Assembly (NCBI GenBank): GCA_034670405.1
Contig: JAXDDX010000056.1
Span: 426,001 to 490,000 of the forward strand
DNA length: 64,000 nucleotides
Origin: Hoplostethus atlanticus
Lineage: Eukaryota > Chordata > Actinopteri > Trachichthyiformes > Trachichthyidae
Direction: 5' to 3'
Shown here: in pieces, positions 10,784 to 23,137 of the stretch
Position numbering within the stretch: position 1 is the stretch's first letter
How the letters are laid out: each line of letters begins with the position of its first letter
Made by a program: the position numbers and the translations under genes
Notes under the pieces: model-generated
Told to the model about the DNA's origin: nothing
The model's database searches: none
What the model saw: the letters and a program-made list of their open reading frames with translations, nothing else

Positions 10784-13700
10784 TTGTGAACTGCTGTTGG
10801 GTTGTGTTTTTCTGTTCCTTAGTCACACTAAAGCTAATAGCATACACCGTAGCATCACTCCTCATAGAAATGTATTTGACATCTTAATAATTTACCTGAC
10901 GATGAGCATGGTCATGAGCATCTATTCTCTCGTCCCAGCCTGAAACACATTACTTTAGTCTTATCTTTGCTCCTACGTTAAACTGATACTAAAATTCCTG
11001 ACTAGGCATTGACTTCTGTAGTGAAATGTGATATACAGTTGAAGATCACTTTCCATCCTCCATCTCTGAGTCTGCTGCACAGAAGGCAGCTAAATTTGGC
11101 TGAAGCCTACATTGGGATAATCCAGAAGATATAGTATTGATGGCTTATCAAAGGACTGCAATTATGGGACAGGAAGGAGAGAGTATCTATCCCCGAGCTA
11201 TAACTGAGTGGTTTCAGGTCTGTGATGTAGGGTTTTTCCTGATTTCATAGAGCCATGTATATAACAAAAATCCCATTGAATATGCTCTCGTCTAGCATGC
11301 CTTAACAAAAGCACTTTTCACTTCATCACAAGATGGCAATCAGACTGAACTAGAATAAAATCATATTCCAATTGCGAGAGAAGGAGAAAAGGCTTTTGCT
11401 CCATCTTGACCCATCTGTCAGCTCCACTCCATCCAAATGATTGCATCCACGTGAGGCACTGGGAAGAGTTCTTTAGTCAAATCATTTTCCTGGTAGCACT
11501 CTGAGAGGTGCCCGACTACATTGTCTCTCTTCCTGTTCATTTCAGTATGACAACATTGCAGTCCTGCTAGGCCAGCTGGCCTTCTTTGGCTCTGCTGACC
11601 CTCCTCTTGTCTTTGAGTCCCTCTGAGGAAGAGAAAATCACTTCAGATCCCATTTGTTCCTACATTGCAGGGACATCATCTGGTGTGTGTGTGTTTACTG
11701 AGCTTGGCTGTTCTGGGCAGAGCTCTTCCACCTGTCATGTTCGTGCAGGGTAATCCTGATTAAGGTTAGATCTATCAGACGAGGCAGACGGCTGCTGTAA
11801 TAGTAAGAATGCCTATTCTCCCTTTTTTTTTTTAAATAACTATAATATAATGACTAATAATATAGAATTATTGATAACCAATGACATATTATTAGACATA
11901 TTAGAGTCATGGGTCTGCTAATTTGTTTTGTTTCTTTGTTTTGATGCTACAGTGTTGTACGTGAAGAAGAGAGTCCTGTCTGCTCTGCCAGTTATTTCCA
12001 GCGAGCTGAATGAAGGCAAGGAGTCATTTGAGGGTTGAAGATGATTTCACAAGTGAGGCGCTGTGAAAACCTCTTTAGACCTGGCAGCACTCTCATAAGA
12101 GCTCCCTGACTATATTGCGTGACAATTCATTGATTGCTATTACACTGTGTACTCCACTGTTTGTTGATACTTTATGAGCAGAGCGCACCCGAAACGAGAA
12201 TGTGCTTGTATAAATAAAGGATGCAAGTGAAAGTGAGAGTGAAAGAAAAAAAAAAACACTAATAATGCTCAGAGTTGCACCAATACAGGTCATGGCCTTC
12301 ATCAAGTGTAGCTGATGTATGCTAGCCTGACCTCTAGTGGCAAACAGGTGAACAAATGCAGATTGCTGTCCCAATGATTGGCATAAAAATGGTTTTCCCT
12401 TAATGCGAGGAGAATCTGTGACAACTGGATGATCATCTTTTTTTATGTCTTTTATTGAACACATTTGTCCAAGTCTGTGATCATAGACCTTGAATTGAAA
12501 TTACTTTGAGCAGTTTGGAAGTCTGTGCTGTGCAATTAGGACTTTCACTAATTAGAGAAAGCTTCTGCTGAGTACACAAACAGAAGCAGCTTGGCAGTGT
12601 CAACAACAATCCCTAGGCAAGTGTTTTTTCCTGTTTCTGGTTTTATTGAATCTGACCTGGTGTCTAAATATGGAAGATTTTAGTCATTATCCGTTGCAAG
12701 ATAAAGATTTTAAAAACTTTCACGAGCCAAGACAGGAACAAGTTTCAGGCAGCCACATTTCCTTCCCACCCTGCTTGGTCGTCTTGCCTGCCGACATGAA
12801 TAATTCATCTCACTATTCATTCAGTGAGATGTGCATTTCCACAGTCTGTCAAGCTGACGGTGAAAGCTGTTGACATTCACAAACCATTTCAAGACATCAA
12901 CACACCAAAAACCTTTAAGAAGAATGCTTAAGTTTGGGCTAAATAACTGATGTGTGTCTGCAGCTCATTGTGACATCAGCACAGAGTTTTAGCTCATTGT
13001 GACATCACTGTTTAGTTCATTCAAGTCAAGAACTAGTTTTTCCTGTTTTCTGTTTCTATGTTTTTCCCATGGCCTTAACTTTCTGTCAAAGCAGGAAAGA
13101 ACCAAGATTTTATACGCTATCATACCGAAGTACCGTCAGGAGCCACTCCATTAAACAACGAACAGAAGACTAACTTTAGGGAGTGACATATTTTTTGTCT
13201 AAACTTTAAAATCCAAATAAGTTATGATAATGCTATCAGTTTCAAACTAAAATGTGCGGTGACCCCCGTCCATCACAGTAATCTTCTTTTCCAATTAATT
13301 TTCTTCATATCGGTATATAACAGCTTTAGGGGGAAAGGTAGGCTCTTTTCTCTGATGCATGACTATGAGATAGTGAATATTGTCTACGTAGATCAAGGCA
13401 GATTAATGAGTAAGAAAGCCTTTAAACCTTTTCTCCATGTTTGAAGGTATACTGTTGAATGTGCAGACCCTAGATGCAATTACATTTAGTTTAAAGGTGA
13501 GCTGGCCAAGCCTAAACAGACTTTACCTGAGAGTAGTAATATAGGTAATATAGGTAGTCCCTTACTGTCTGTTTTTATGTGTATGATTTCTGGGCTGATC
13601 CTAACCACAACCAGTTTAGGAAAAAATCCAGCTGTTGTCCTAGAAACAGGGCAGGGTGAACAACTTTCTCTTCTTAAATGATCCCTTATAGCTGATACTC

Positions 13701-14387
13701 CTCAGTTTTCAGCAGCAATATGAGCATTATGCAATTAAATTAGTCGGTTCGTCTTTGATTTTATACAACTCTGGGGAACAACACTTCTGTCACGGAGCAG
13801 TGAAAGTTTTCCTGTGTTCCACCAAGCTAGTCCAATTAAGGTTAATAGCACGGTTGTGTAACAATCCTGCTACAACAAGGCCCTTTCCAAACATTTCTGC
13901 GCTTGTGTCTGGGGGTTGGCAGAGTAGAGGAATCGCCCAATGGAGCCAGTAGGCTATAAAGGTACTCCAGTGAGCAGGTCCCTTGGCGCAGCCCGGTGCA
14001 CATGGGTGCCCTTGGGTGTTCTGGCAGAGTTCTGTGGCAGGGCACCAAGGAAAACACACAGACAACAGATGGCCTCTGTTGTGTTCCACCCATCCATGGA
14101 GCTTCTGCTGGCTCTGAGATACAAAACCCTCTGAACAACAGAGACAAGAGAGAGAGAAAAGGGCAGGAGCTTTGGATTCAGTCAGGTGGATATGTGAGGC
14201 ACATGTATATACATGCGCTATATTTCAAAACCTGCTTACATCATCTGAAATGTTATATAAGCAAAGGTCTTTATTTAGGAAATAATTTCAATAATAATCC
14301 CCAGCAAATTTTACACACCAGCATGCCAGCAATCATTTTGTTGGAGCAGGGCACATTTTTTTAAATGGTGGATATCTCATTCACTCT

Positions 14388-14411
14388 CACTCACTCACTC
14401 ACTCACTCACT
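14388..14411. repeat. (CACT)n microsatellite
   Basis: Tetranucleotide CACT/TCAC repeated six or more times. Confidence 0.9.
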
Positions 14412-14734
14412 CTGTCTTCTATATTTCTATATTTATTTACACTAAATATTAGACTTAAAGGTAAAAGCCTTTTCCCCCAAACCATCAACACACGTGAAGG
14501 TATAAACCAGTTGTTTGGTTTGAACACGACAAGTCATCTTCTTATGTGCTTGGAACTGGAGATCAAAAACATTGCTTTCAACACTAGATGGTGCCCACCA
14601 ACAGAGTTTTTGGGTGCCAAAGGTTGGTGGGGGATATGGCTTGTTTTCATGACAGTCTGCCATATTCCCGATAGGACAAAATTGTAGTTTTATGTGATGT
14701 TTGCTTGCTTGTAAAAGGGATGGTTAATTTCAAG

Positions 14735-14760
14735 ACACACACACACACACACACACACAC
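14735..14760. repeat. (AC)13 microsatellite
   Basis: A perfect 26-bp AC run. Confidence 0.95.
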
Positions 14761-17424
14761 TGTAAATACATTTACTTTTTTCATGAGGAGTCTGGGCTGA
14801 GGTATCTCTGTTATCCATTTAAAAATATCTTAGACTATTCAATTCTGTCAGAGGGGTGTTTTGGTGTCTTATTGCCTGCTGAGGTTCAACTCCTACTCCT
14901 ATTTTACCATTTATTTGCTGTGTTGTGTTACTGTGCAATCTACCCGATGTATCCAGTACCAGATAAGGATGGACTGCTCACTGTCCTTAAAAAATGTGTC
15001 TGTAGCGGAAACGCTCATGATCCTAATCTGGTAATTAACTCTTAACAAGCCGTTTAGTATCAGTTTACACTCGAGGAAGCATGAAAACTTTATGCTTTTA
15101 AAAATTGCACAGGCCGATGAATGGAAATGCATAAAACCCCAGGGAGGTAGAAATTCCTGTGTGTGTTAGACCTCATAAGCAGTTGAAAAGGAAGCATCGT
15201 TACAATTAAGTGTGAATTTCTTATGTTACTTGTTTATAGTTGATGCTTCTCAGAGATGCTTGTCAACCATCGGCCCAATTATCTGGTCAGTAAACAGCGT
15301 AATCAGAGTCTTAAGATGACAAAGTAAATTGGAGAACGGACCTGCCTGCTGTCTCTGCTTTTTCGTCAATACCCAATTATCCTCTCAGTTGCTCTTCCCA
15401 CTGATAGCACATGACTTAAAATAGCTTTTTGGGGGCATTGTTTTCTAATTGCACCAATCCACAGTCCGCTTGACGCATTGATCAAACATTAGAGGCTTTA
15501 AATAGAGTCTAGGCAAGGTTGGCTGGAGCAGAAAGGAGATCACAAAGCATTTTCATGCCCTTCAGGGCTATTGCAAAAGGTATATTCTTGGCTCATTTGT
15601 CATTTCTTTCCACAGTTTAAAAAGGCTTAATCTGGCGCTACAGCCTACAGTGGACTGTTTTGTCAGCTGGATGTTGCTCATAAGAGGACACTTATGATGA
15701 CTGTAGGGATCAAATCAGATATTGATTGTCATTTGTGTGTGAACACTAAACCTCAAACTGTAATTATGGGACATCCAATGTGCTGGAGGCCCCAGGAATG
15801 CACAAAAGTATAATTTCTGCAGGGCCTGTAATGTTTGGGAAAATTACCTCCGTATTTGTCATCGCCATCTGCTGCCTTTTGTAGATGGCATGTAATATCA
15901 CAAGTTGTTGGTCATAAGATATGTGCTGCATGATAGAAGACATCAAAGCTCAGCACCTGTTTCAATATCCCACTGTACACCTAATTAACAGGCAATGAGA
16001 AATGTTTTCCTCTTAGTAGATGGCGTGGCACTTTCACACCATTTTGATAACATTCCAAAATAGGTTTTTAACAAATACGTAAGGCTTGAAATAACATGAA
16101 ATTGGTGTTACTGCAACCGTTAGTTGAGCCCCTAAATAGAAACTGAGAATCATTGAGCAATTTCAGTGCTGGTGGGCTGACTTGCTGCCCCCAAAAGCTT
16201 TAAATCATCTGGCTCAACGAATCAGAGTCTTCACTGAGCCAAACTGACTCTGGCCCTATGGGAGGGATAATTGGGTGAAACAAGTGGTTTAGTGCCTTGC
16301 TGAGGTATAAGACAAGAAGAAAGAAGAAAACAGCATGGACTTCACATTTTTGATAAAAACCTCTGAAGCGTGGAGCTTCTGGTTTTTGTTCAAGCTATGA
16401 GTTGTCAGAATACTGTAATATCCTGTATATCTGCAAATGGCCGAGGGCCTTAACTTGAATACAATTTCGTATAAATGTTCTAAAGGTCTTTAAGTACCAA
16501 TAATATCAGCTTTAGTAAGTATTACAGCTTTTTAAACCTGTCCATTTAATTATTGAGCCTCCTTCAAGCCAATAATCAAGAGATTAATCTTTGTCATTTG
16601 ACCCCACTGATAATTCTGTTACATCCACACACACGTGTGCATACACAGTCAGTCAGGATGAACTCAAGAGAACTCTGCAGAGTTGTGATATAATTAGGCT
16701 TGTTAATTGGAAGACAGGCTTATGCCACCTGCGGCAGCAAGGGTGTGAGTTTGTGGTCATCTCTCTAGAATTGTACCATTAATTGTTTTGGTTTCTAGGT
16801 GTCCAGAGGGAAGGAAGAATGTGACAATTCAATTTTGTAGTGTCTCTTAAGTTACACCTCAAACTACACAACCCACTGGCGTTCGGGGACATTGTGATAC
16901 ATTTTCAGGGTTTATTGTTATGGAATTGGCAATTTAATTCACATTCCACCCATAAAAAAAGCCAATTGAACATCATTGCAACATCGGTAATGACAGCTAT
17001 TTAACCACATCTGTTGCATGGCACTGGCAAGCACAAAGAAAAGGAACACTCTGTAAAGAAGGAGGAATGTTTTACACGGTCTTAAACAAGAAATACTTTG
17101 ATAGTTTTAAAGGATGAGTAGCCTAAACGTTATTATTATTGAACGTACATTCACCCATAATTCTTTAAACAACATTGGTAGTGCTGCTCCTTTCCCTTCA
17201 CGGCTCTCATCCCTAGAAAGACAATTCATCCTGAAGTACAATTTCCAGTTGTTTATGCAAGCTGTGTTTAGACAAGCTTTCACAGCGGCCCTGCAACCGG
17301 CCCAAAAACTCTTGACAGTAGTTCTACCACTAGAAAATGACAGATAGTCAATAGTGTGTCATTTTAATTTGATTAGAACAATTTCTAGAAACCAGGGAAC
17401 ACCACATGGGAAAGCCAGAACATC

Positions 17425-17860
17425 CATAGACTTTATTTTCACAATGGGATAAAAACATGTAATACATAATGCACAAGGACCTTAAGCTGGTTAAGTGAGG
17501 CGAACACGTTACAAGACAGTTACACAATCCAGGATTGATACACTAGGTGCAAGACAAAACGCAACAGGACCTCACATATGGCGCGGCAAATATGTACGGC
17601 ACCACAATAGATTAAACATAAACTGAGTACAAGTATACGGTACATCCAAAACTGAAGAATTGATGCAGCAGCACTGGGATATTTTGTGGCAACATTTGCA
17701 CACTCACAGATTGCAAGGTCCAACTAGATTGATAGACAGCCTGAAGTGAATAGATAGATAGAAGTAGATAGACAGCCAATGGAAGAGAATGAATGCGTCA
17801 GCCATGAAAATAAGTGGTTTTCTCGGGTTCCAGTTTCTTCAGGACAGTTTGTTCCACCAG
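17425..17860 (-). other. Possible minus-strand transcript end or retroposed 3' tail
   Basis: Read on the minus strand, this block is unique sequence without repeats. It ends in an AATAAA (plus-strand TTTATT at 17432-17437) after a long stretch with no open frame above 70 codons, which looks like a 3' UTR. It may be the last exon of a non-coding RNA or the tail of an old retrocopy. GATAGATAGA units occur at about 17745-17770, its upstream end on that strand. No family is recognised. Confidence 0.25.
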
Positions 17861-20195
17861 CTGCAATTTTCTAACTCCTATAACCCTCTGGCTGCAGTGG
17901 ACTAGACATATAACTACTGCAGAAGAGACAGAGGAACCTTAGTGGCTATTTTTTATTTTATTTGTGTACTGGTGTACTTCCATTAAGTTACTGTAGATAA
18001 TACAGAAACGAAAATCCACAAACAACAAGATGAAATGATAGTTGCAGTCATAGATGTGATTTATTTTTCCCGCTGCCCCTTGAGCCCAATTACTGTTGTT
18101 TACAGCCTCCAGATTGTGTCACATACAGGGCACACTACACAGCATGAGCAACACAGTGCTCTGCAGGATCATTTGCACACTTGGTACGTAATCGTAAAAT
18201 GACCTGTAAAAGATAAACAACCCTATAAGGAGAAAAAAAATTAGTTGTTTTTTTATTTAAATGAAACTGAGACAAGTTTATTTTCAAAAGTTTTCAATTT
18301 AATTCATAAATATTGTGTCACAGTTATTGTTTTTACATTAAGTCCTTCTAAATTTCTTTATCCCTTAATTCTGCTTAAACGAAAACACACCTGCCACACA
18401 TGTTAAGAGTCTACGCCATTGATTTCATGATATATTAACTTGAGATGCTTTGCCAAGCCCTTTGCTGTAACCTCTCAAATTAAAAAGCTTTAATAGGTTT
18501 TTTCAGAAATGTTCAGATCCTGTTCAGATGTCTTATTTAATATCAAAGCTCTGAGAGTGCAAAACACTAAAGTTATCACTTTGCTGTCACTGCAGATAAA
18601 GATACACTATAATTTCATTAATTATCTGTGAACAGTGGCTCATTGTTCTTCATTGTTTTTACAGGCTTTGTATGACATCTTTATCAAGGCTGCCATTAGC
18701 TGCTCTGTACCCCCTCCCCATGTCTCTCTCTCCCCCCCCTCTCTCTCTCTCTGGTTTTTGAGTCATGCTATTACATTTGATGAGTGTAAGCCTATCATCA
18801 AATGGTCCCACAGAGCTTGCTCTATCATCAAACATGATATTCATATTCCTTTGGGAAAGTACTTTCATAACAACATGATCTAAGATTGCTAGCTTTAGTC
18901 AGCCTAAGTCTTTTAATCCAAACTAGTACCTGCTGATTCAGATGAGGCTCAATTTGGCCGTACAATGACCACTGCACACCATCCGACATATCACTATGGC
19001 TGTGATTGACAGCTGAAACACTTTTGAAAAAATGTAATTTGACCCCCTGATAAGACCCGCTAAATATTCTGTGTGACATTTTGATATAATAGATGCCTCA
19101 GGAGTGAAGAGCAACCAAGTGTTTTACTATAAGTAAGAATTGTAGAAAGTACTAAGCTAAAGTACTTACGTTACAATAACGGGGCGTCCTGGTGGCTCAG
19201 CGGTCGAAGGCACGTGTCATGTAGCTGCAGCCTTCCATCTTCAAACTGTCTGAGGTAAAGAAGTGGCAGTCAGAGAAACCAACCTCATTAGCTTTACTCA
19301 TAGAAAGAAATGATTCACAGATGGGACGCCTCCCAACAGTTGTGGACATAATATTAAACATATCCTTTTAATTTTGATCCTTATATACACTAAATATACC
19401 ACTGAATATGTGTCAGTGGTGTTAGGACTCTTCTCCCAATATCTTCTTATTGCTTTTGCACAACTAGTGCCTCACAATATCCTGGACTAGGGCTGTCTTA
19501 GTGTATCTTGGCAAAGCAGGCTTGTATTATTTGATGTGGGGACACGTTCTCCACAACAATTCTTAATTAAGCTCGCTACCTCTCCAATCACCTCTTGCTA
19601 CCTCTCCAATCAAGTAGCAAAAGAATGGTAATGACATTGTAACACGACTGCTAAACGGCAGAGATTTCTCATTTCATGCCCTCTGCAGCTCTTATAACAG
19701 ACCTTATGCACATTTCTATTACGTGTATGGAAGTGTGAGTCCTTCCATATAGCCCATATCAGTAGTCAGACTTGAGTTACTAACTGTAATTGTAATCCTT
19801 GTATTATGTAATCGGATCAAAAAAGAAAGTAAATTATTATTGGAAATTAGATAATGATATCTTCCTGTAAGCTTACTGTACATGAAAACTAGACGCAATG
19901 GACTCCATACTCATGCATTTCAGAGACAGGCTGATAAATCATCTATTCATCTATTATTCAGAAGGAGGGGGGGTAGATGGGGGAAGTATTTAATCAAGAT
20001 AAGAACACTGGCACAAAAATATCAGTTTATCTGACCCTAGTGCTATTTAGTGGAGTTAACTTCAGTCATTTTTAGTCCACTAAAGAGAATAGTGCAGCTC
20101 TTCTCTTTAGACCCCAGCTGAGCACCACCAAGCAGAGATTTGTGTGAAGTGTGTGGCATAAAAACATGCAACCGCTTGACTTAATCAGGCTATCA
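17861..20195. other. Intergenic with one SINE head, no gene
   Basis: Mostly AT-rich unique sequence. It includes a C/CT-rich run at 18721-18751, a SINE fragment at about 19180-19256, and a 22-bp tandem duplication containing GCTACCTCTCCAATCA at 19575-19612. No coding support. Confidence 0.6.
19180..19256 (+). repeat. tRNA-derived SINE head fragment
   Basis: The stretch starts GGGGCGTCCTGGTGGCTCAG and has an A-box match TGGCTCAGCGG (19193-19203). CATGTAGCTGCAG follows, then a decayed B box (CTTCAAACTGT). The wording is that of a widespread percomorph-type tRNA SINE, recalled as beginning GG(C/T)CTGGTGGCTCAGCGGT. The body and tail are missing here. A tail of the same type is seen at about 34118. 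Confidence 0.6.
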
Positions 20196-20476
20196 CAGGG
20201 GTTCCCAAGCTTTTTCATGTCATTGACCCCCCACATAGATACACATTAGAACCACGGAGGCCAATTTGGTAAGAGTTTGTCCTAAGGGACACCATTTGAG
20301 AAGGTTTTTGTTGTTAGGCATCACTTTATACAGAATTACTCTACACTGCAAGTGGGGAAGTAACAAAATAGTCATCTGTACATGCTGTTATCGTGCTTCT
20401 GTCTAGGGAGTGGAACAAATGTGAAATATAGCTATTTCTCGTTTTGCCATGGAACCCCCTAAAGGACCCCGAACCG
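20196..20476. mobile_element. Degenerate hAT-like non-autonomous element
   Basis: It begins CAGGGGTTCCCAAGC followed by TTTTCATGTCATTGACCCCC, wording typical of fish hAT MITEs (CAGGGG ends). Near the other end it has GGAACCCCCTAAAGGACCCC, as expected for the inverted half. The right terminus is too decayed to place exactly and no target duplication is visible. Confidence 0.4.
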
Positions 20477-20499
20477 TAGTCTAGTAGTTCTGCAGGCAC

Positions 20500-20906
20500 A
20501 TGCAATTACACACATTGGCAAGTGAGGGGCGCTGTAGGGCTTGTGTGAGGAAAACAAACTAAAGGGGGAGGAGCAGCATCGGGAGTAAAGTAGCCACACG
20601 GTGTGCCAGTCCGACCAAGCATCCGCCTACATCTCAGAGCCGACGCCGTGCAGCGAGCACATAAAGACGCGCTTCGCTCCGCGGCGATTGCCAAGTCCCG
20701 TCCGCTCCACTGGCACTTGGTGACGTGCAGAGCCGAGCACAGACCGGACACGTAACGACCAGCACACAGCCCGTGCCGTTAGACAATGTTGTGCATTTTG
20801 CTCTAAAATGCAACAGCAGTCTTTACGGGATAAAGACAGCATTCATACATAAGCGTCGTAGCGAAACAAGGACAAACGCCGGGGGACAGCAGCAGCGACC
20901 AGGGAG
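20500..20906 (+). promoter_or_regulatory. CpG-rich promoter with putative non-coding first exon
   Basis: About 400 bp with CpG density far above the flanks. It has an ATAAAG TATA-like site at 20661-20666 and a near-ideal splice donor GGGAG/GTAAGC at 20906/20907. No long open frame starts inside: the ATG at 20785 stops after six codons. This is what a 5' UTR first exon looks like. No second exon is recognisable to the right within the window. It may belong to a long non-coding RNA or to a gene whose coding exons lie beyond 64 kb. A TSS near 20690 is inference. Confidence 0.4.
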
Positions 20907-21586
20907 GTAAGCGCTCAGTCAGTGCATGCAGACCAGTCGCCACGCTTACTTTAGGTGAGGCCGTTTTTGATGTGTTTTGTGTCAGGCAGGAGTTTATACC
21001 GTACACAGGCACTTGTCCTGTCATGAAGGGCTTGAATGAATGAGAGGAGGATCATCAGTTCCACTGCCACCCCTTAGCTGAGGACCATAGCCTACCAAAT
21101 GGTGTGTGCGGCTCTCACGTTGTGCGCAAGCGCTCCTGGAAGAGAGAAAACTTCCTGCATGATAGAAACTGAACAGGTTAGCAAAAATATCATTGCAATC
21201 TCACGCAAGGGATGCCGTGTCAAATAAAAAGATGGGTAAACTAGTACCTCCAGTCGGTGATACGCAAAAGGCAAACAGCCGCCAGTGTAAATAAAAAGCC
21301 ATTCTAGTTTTAGAAAAGCATTAAAACAGATCTTCATATAACTTGACTCAGTTTGGTACTACCTACTATGATGTATGTCATGACTTTAAATCAGAAGGAT
21401 CAGAAGGTGGGTACACTGATTTACTCTCCACTACATCCCTGAACTCATGGATGTGTATTTTGAAATACACATCAATAAATAACTGATTTCTCTAAATCAG
21501 TGATTCGTTAAATATCTCAAGCGCACAATTGAAACACACTCTGTACATCTTTTGTCTGTATGCTTGTACTTACACACACACTCTAC

Positions 21587-21621
21587 TGTGTGTGTGTGTG
21601 TGTGTGTGTTGTGTGTGTGTT
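21587..21621. repeat. GT microsatellite
   Basis: GT run of about 34 bp with one TT interruption, adjacent to a short ACACAC run. Confidence 0.9.
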
Positions 21622-22058
21622 ACTGTTATTCTAGGCAACTGATTTACCTACTCCGCCACACAGGACTCATCCATGTAGTCCAAACAATAACATTACTCAT
21701 CATAAAGTGTTGCTACAGTGGTATACCCTTGTACTGGGAAATAGAGCAGTGGTTATGTGGGGCACAGTGTTTTTCTCTAGCAGAAAGTTGGTATATCATA
21801 TTTAACACTGAGTCTATCTATTTGTTTTGTGACAGCCATTGTTTTGTTGGGCTAGTAGTGAAGTGAAGTGACATTAATGGGAGAATAAAGCTGATACTGA
21901 TTTATAGTATTATCACATTTAATCTGTAGTCCATATTTAGCCTGGTTTATATCACCTCGTCATATCTGCTTGTGTGATTTGGCACAACACTCTTGTCAGT
22001 CCTCACGGGTCTTGGCACCGATGGCTGTTTACGAGCCCCGACATGAACACACGTTTCT

Positions 22059-22091
22059 ATATATATATATATTTATATATATATATATTTA
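22059..22091. repeat. AT microsatellite
   Basis: TATATA runs with TTT interruptions. Confidence 0.85.
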
Positions 22092-23039
22092 TGGATGTAC
22101 TCCAGTGTTTTTATTTTATTAACTAGACAAACATGTGGGTCAGGAGTGGGACACACTTCCATTGATGACATTCGAAAACCTACCAGGCTATTGCGAATCA
22201 AGGCAGGGATTAAGGGCTTTAGTTCTAGTCCTCCCTGAACAGACAGGGAGCTCTGCACTCGATGAGGTGAGACAATGCATTTGCCTCAGAGCCGGGGCCA
22301 TTAGCAGGGTCTTCTCACCTCTTCTCACCTCACCTACACCAAGGAGGATTGACTCTGCATATTTACAATAACCAGTCGATGCAATATAGAGAGGTGTGTG
22401 ATGTGTGTGTGATGTGTGCCCTCGTAGTTTTAAGCTACAGAGCTTTATAGTCAGGCACGGTCCTGTGTTACCGCTATTGAACTATTGCGATTCCTCTAGT
22501 TTGTTACAAGCTTCTTAGCGATAAACTCAATCAGGGATAATCCTTCTGTATCAAACATGATTTAGGGTGGCCTGGGGAACCGCTTTGGCCTGAGGAATTC
22601 ATTTAGAAAAGACCCCCAGGCATTTACCTTGCTATTAGAAAAGGGACTGGTGAAAAAGACTTGTTGTGGTCAGCAAATTACAATGGCGTTTTTCTAAGAA
22701 ATGCAAAATATGTTTTTTGTTAGGGGATTTAATTCCCATTGTTTGATTTGTACTTTAATTGATTGGTATGATTTTCTGTATTAGGCTGCAGGGAAAGAAG
22801 GTAGGCCAGATGAAATATATCCCTGTATCTGGATAAACTGGTGATCCACTGGTTTATGCTGATGGGGAAATCCGCGTCATGATTTGAAGTAGTCCAAAGA
22901 ACAATAGCTATTCCAGGCTCGCCACCATACATGGTCGTAGAAATCCAGACAGTGTTTTCATTGAACAGTAGTCAGATAAACATAATGGAGCCTGGACTGT
23001 TACGGCGGCATCTTGGATGAGATGCAGCCGTTTCCATTG

Positions 23040-23137
23040 TGCGGCGTACCAACTATTCTCAATGTGCTTTGTGTCTGTGTGTTTTGTTTATGTGTTTGAA
23101 TGTACCTGGCGATTAAACTGATTCTGATTCTGGTAGT
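23040..23137 (+). mobile_element. LINE-like 3' end fragment
   Basis: The sequence TGTACCTGGCGATTAAACTG followed by a short TGATTC direct repeat (TGATTCTGATTCTG at 23120-23133) resembles the 3' ends of fish CR1/L2-type LINEs, which read tgtacctgacaataaa plus a short tandem tail. The body upstream gives no reverse-transcriptase frame, so this is a 5'-truncated copy. Confidence 0.4.

Larger units (their letters stand above)
2490..10805 (+). other. trib2: trib2 transcription unit (gene extent, approximate)
   Basis: This is the whole tribbles pseudokinase 2 gene: proximal promoter, probable long 5' UTR, three coding exons split by two GT-AG introns, and a 3' UTR with alternative poly(A) signals. 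The spliced CDS is 270 + 293 + 475 nt, giving 345 codons plus a stop; human TRIB2 has 343 residues. Intron 1 is phase 0 and falls directly after the codon for the VAIK-equivalent lysine (Lys90). Intron 2 is phase 2 and splits Arg188. The protein matches TRIB2 rather than TRIB1 or TRIB3 from recalled family sequence: the N-terminus starts MNIQRSNPI and continues with a [15 protein letters not shown] stretch typical of TRIB2. The outer limits are uncertain because transcription start and end were inferred from motifs only. Confidence 0.9.
9021..10805 (+). other. trib2: trib2 3' UTR with alternative poly(A) sites
   Basis: Non-coding sequence after the TGA. There are three AATAAA signals: 9128-9133 (proximal, followed by T/GT-rich sequence), 10211-10216, and 10778-10783. 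The last is followed within 20 nt by a strong GT-rich stretch, GTTGGGTTGTG, and is the best distal site. An AU-rich nonamer TTATTTAAA (10054-10062) sits in an AT-rich block just before a TATATA tract (10073-10100). This matches the known instability of Tribbles mRNAs. The exact ends are inferred. Confidence 0.65.
10806..17399. other. Intergenic, AT-leaning, no gene seen
   Basis: No coding exon, RNA gene or intact transposon is recognised. It holds (CACT)n at about 14388-14411, (AC)13 at 14735-14760, and a 17-bp direct repeat AGCTCATTGTGACATCA at 12962-12978 and 12991-13007. Open frames are short and show no family resemblance. Confidence 0.65.
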
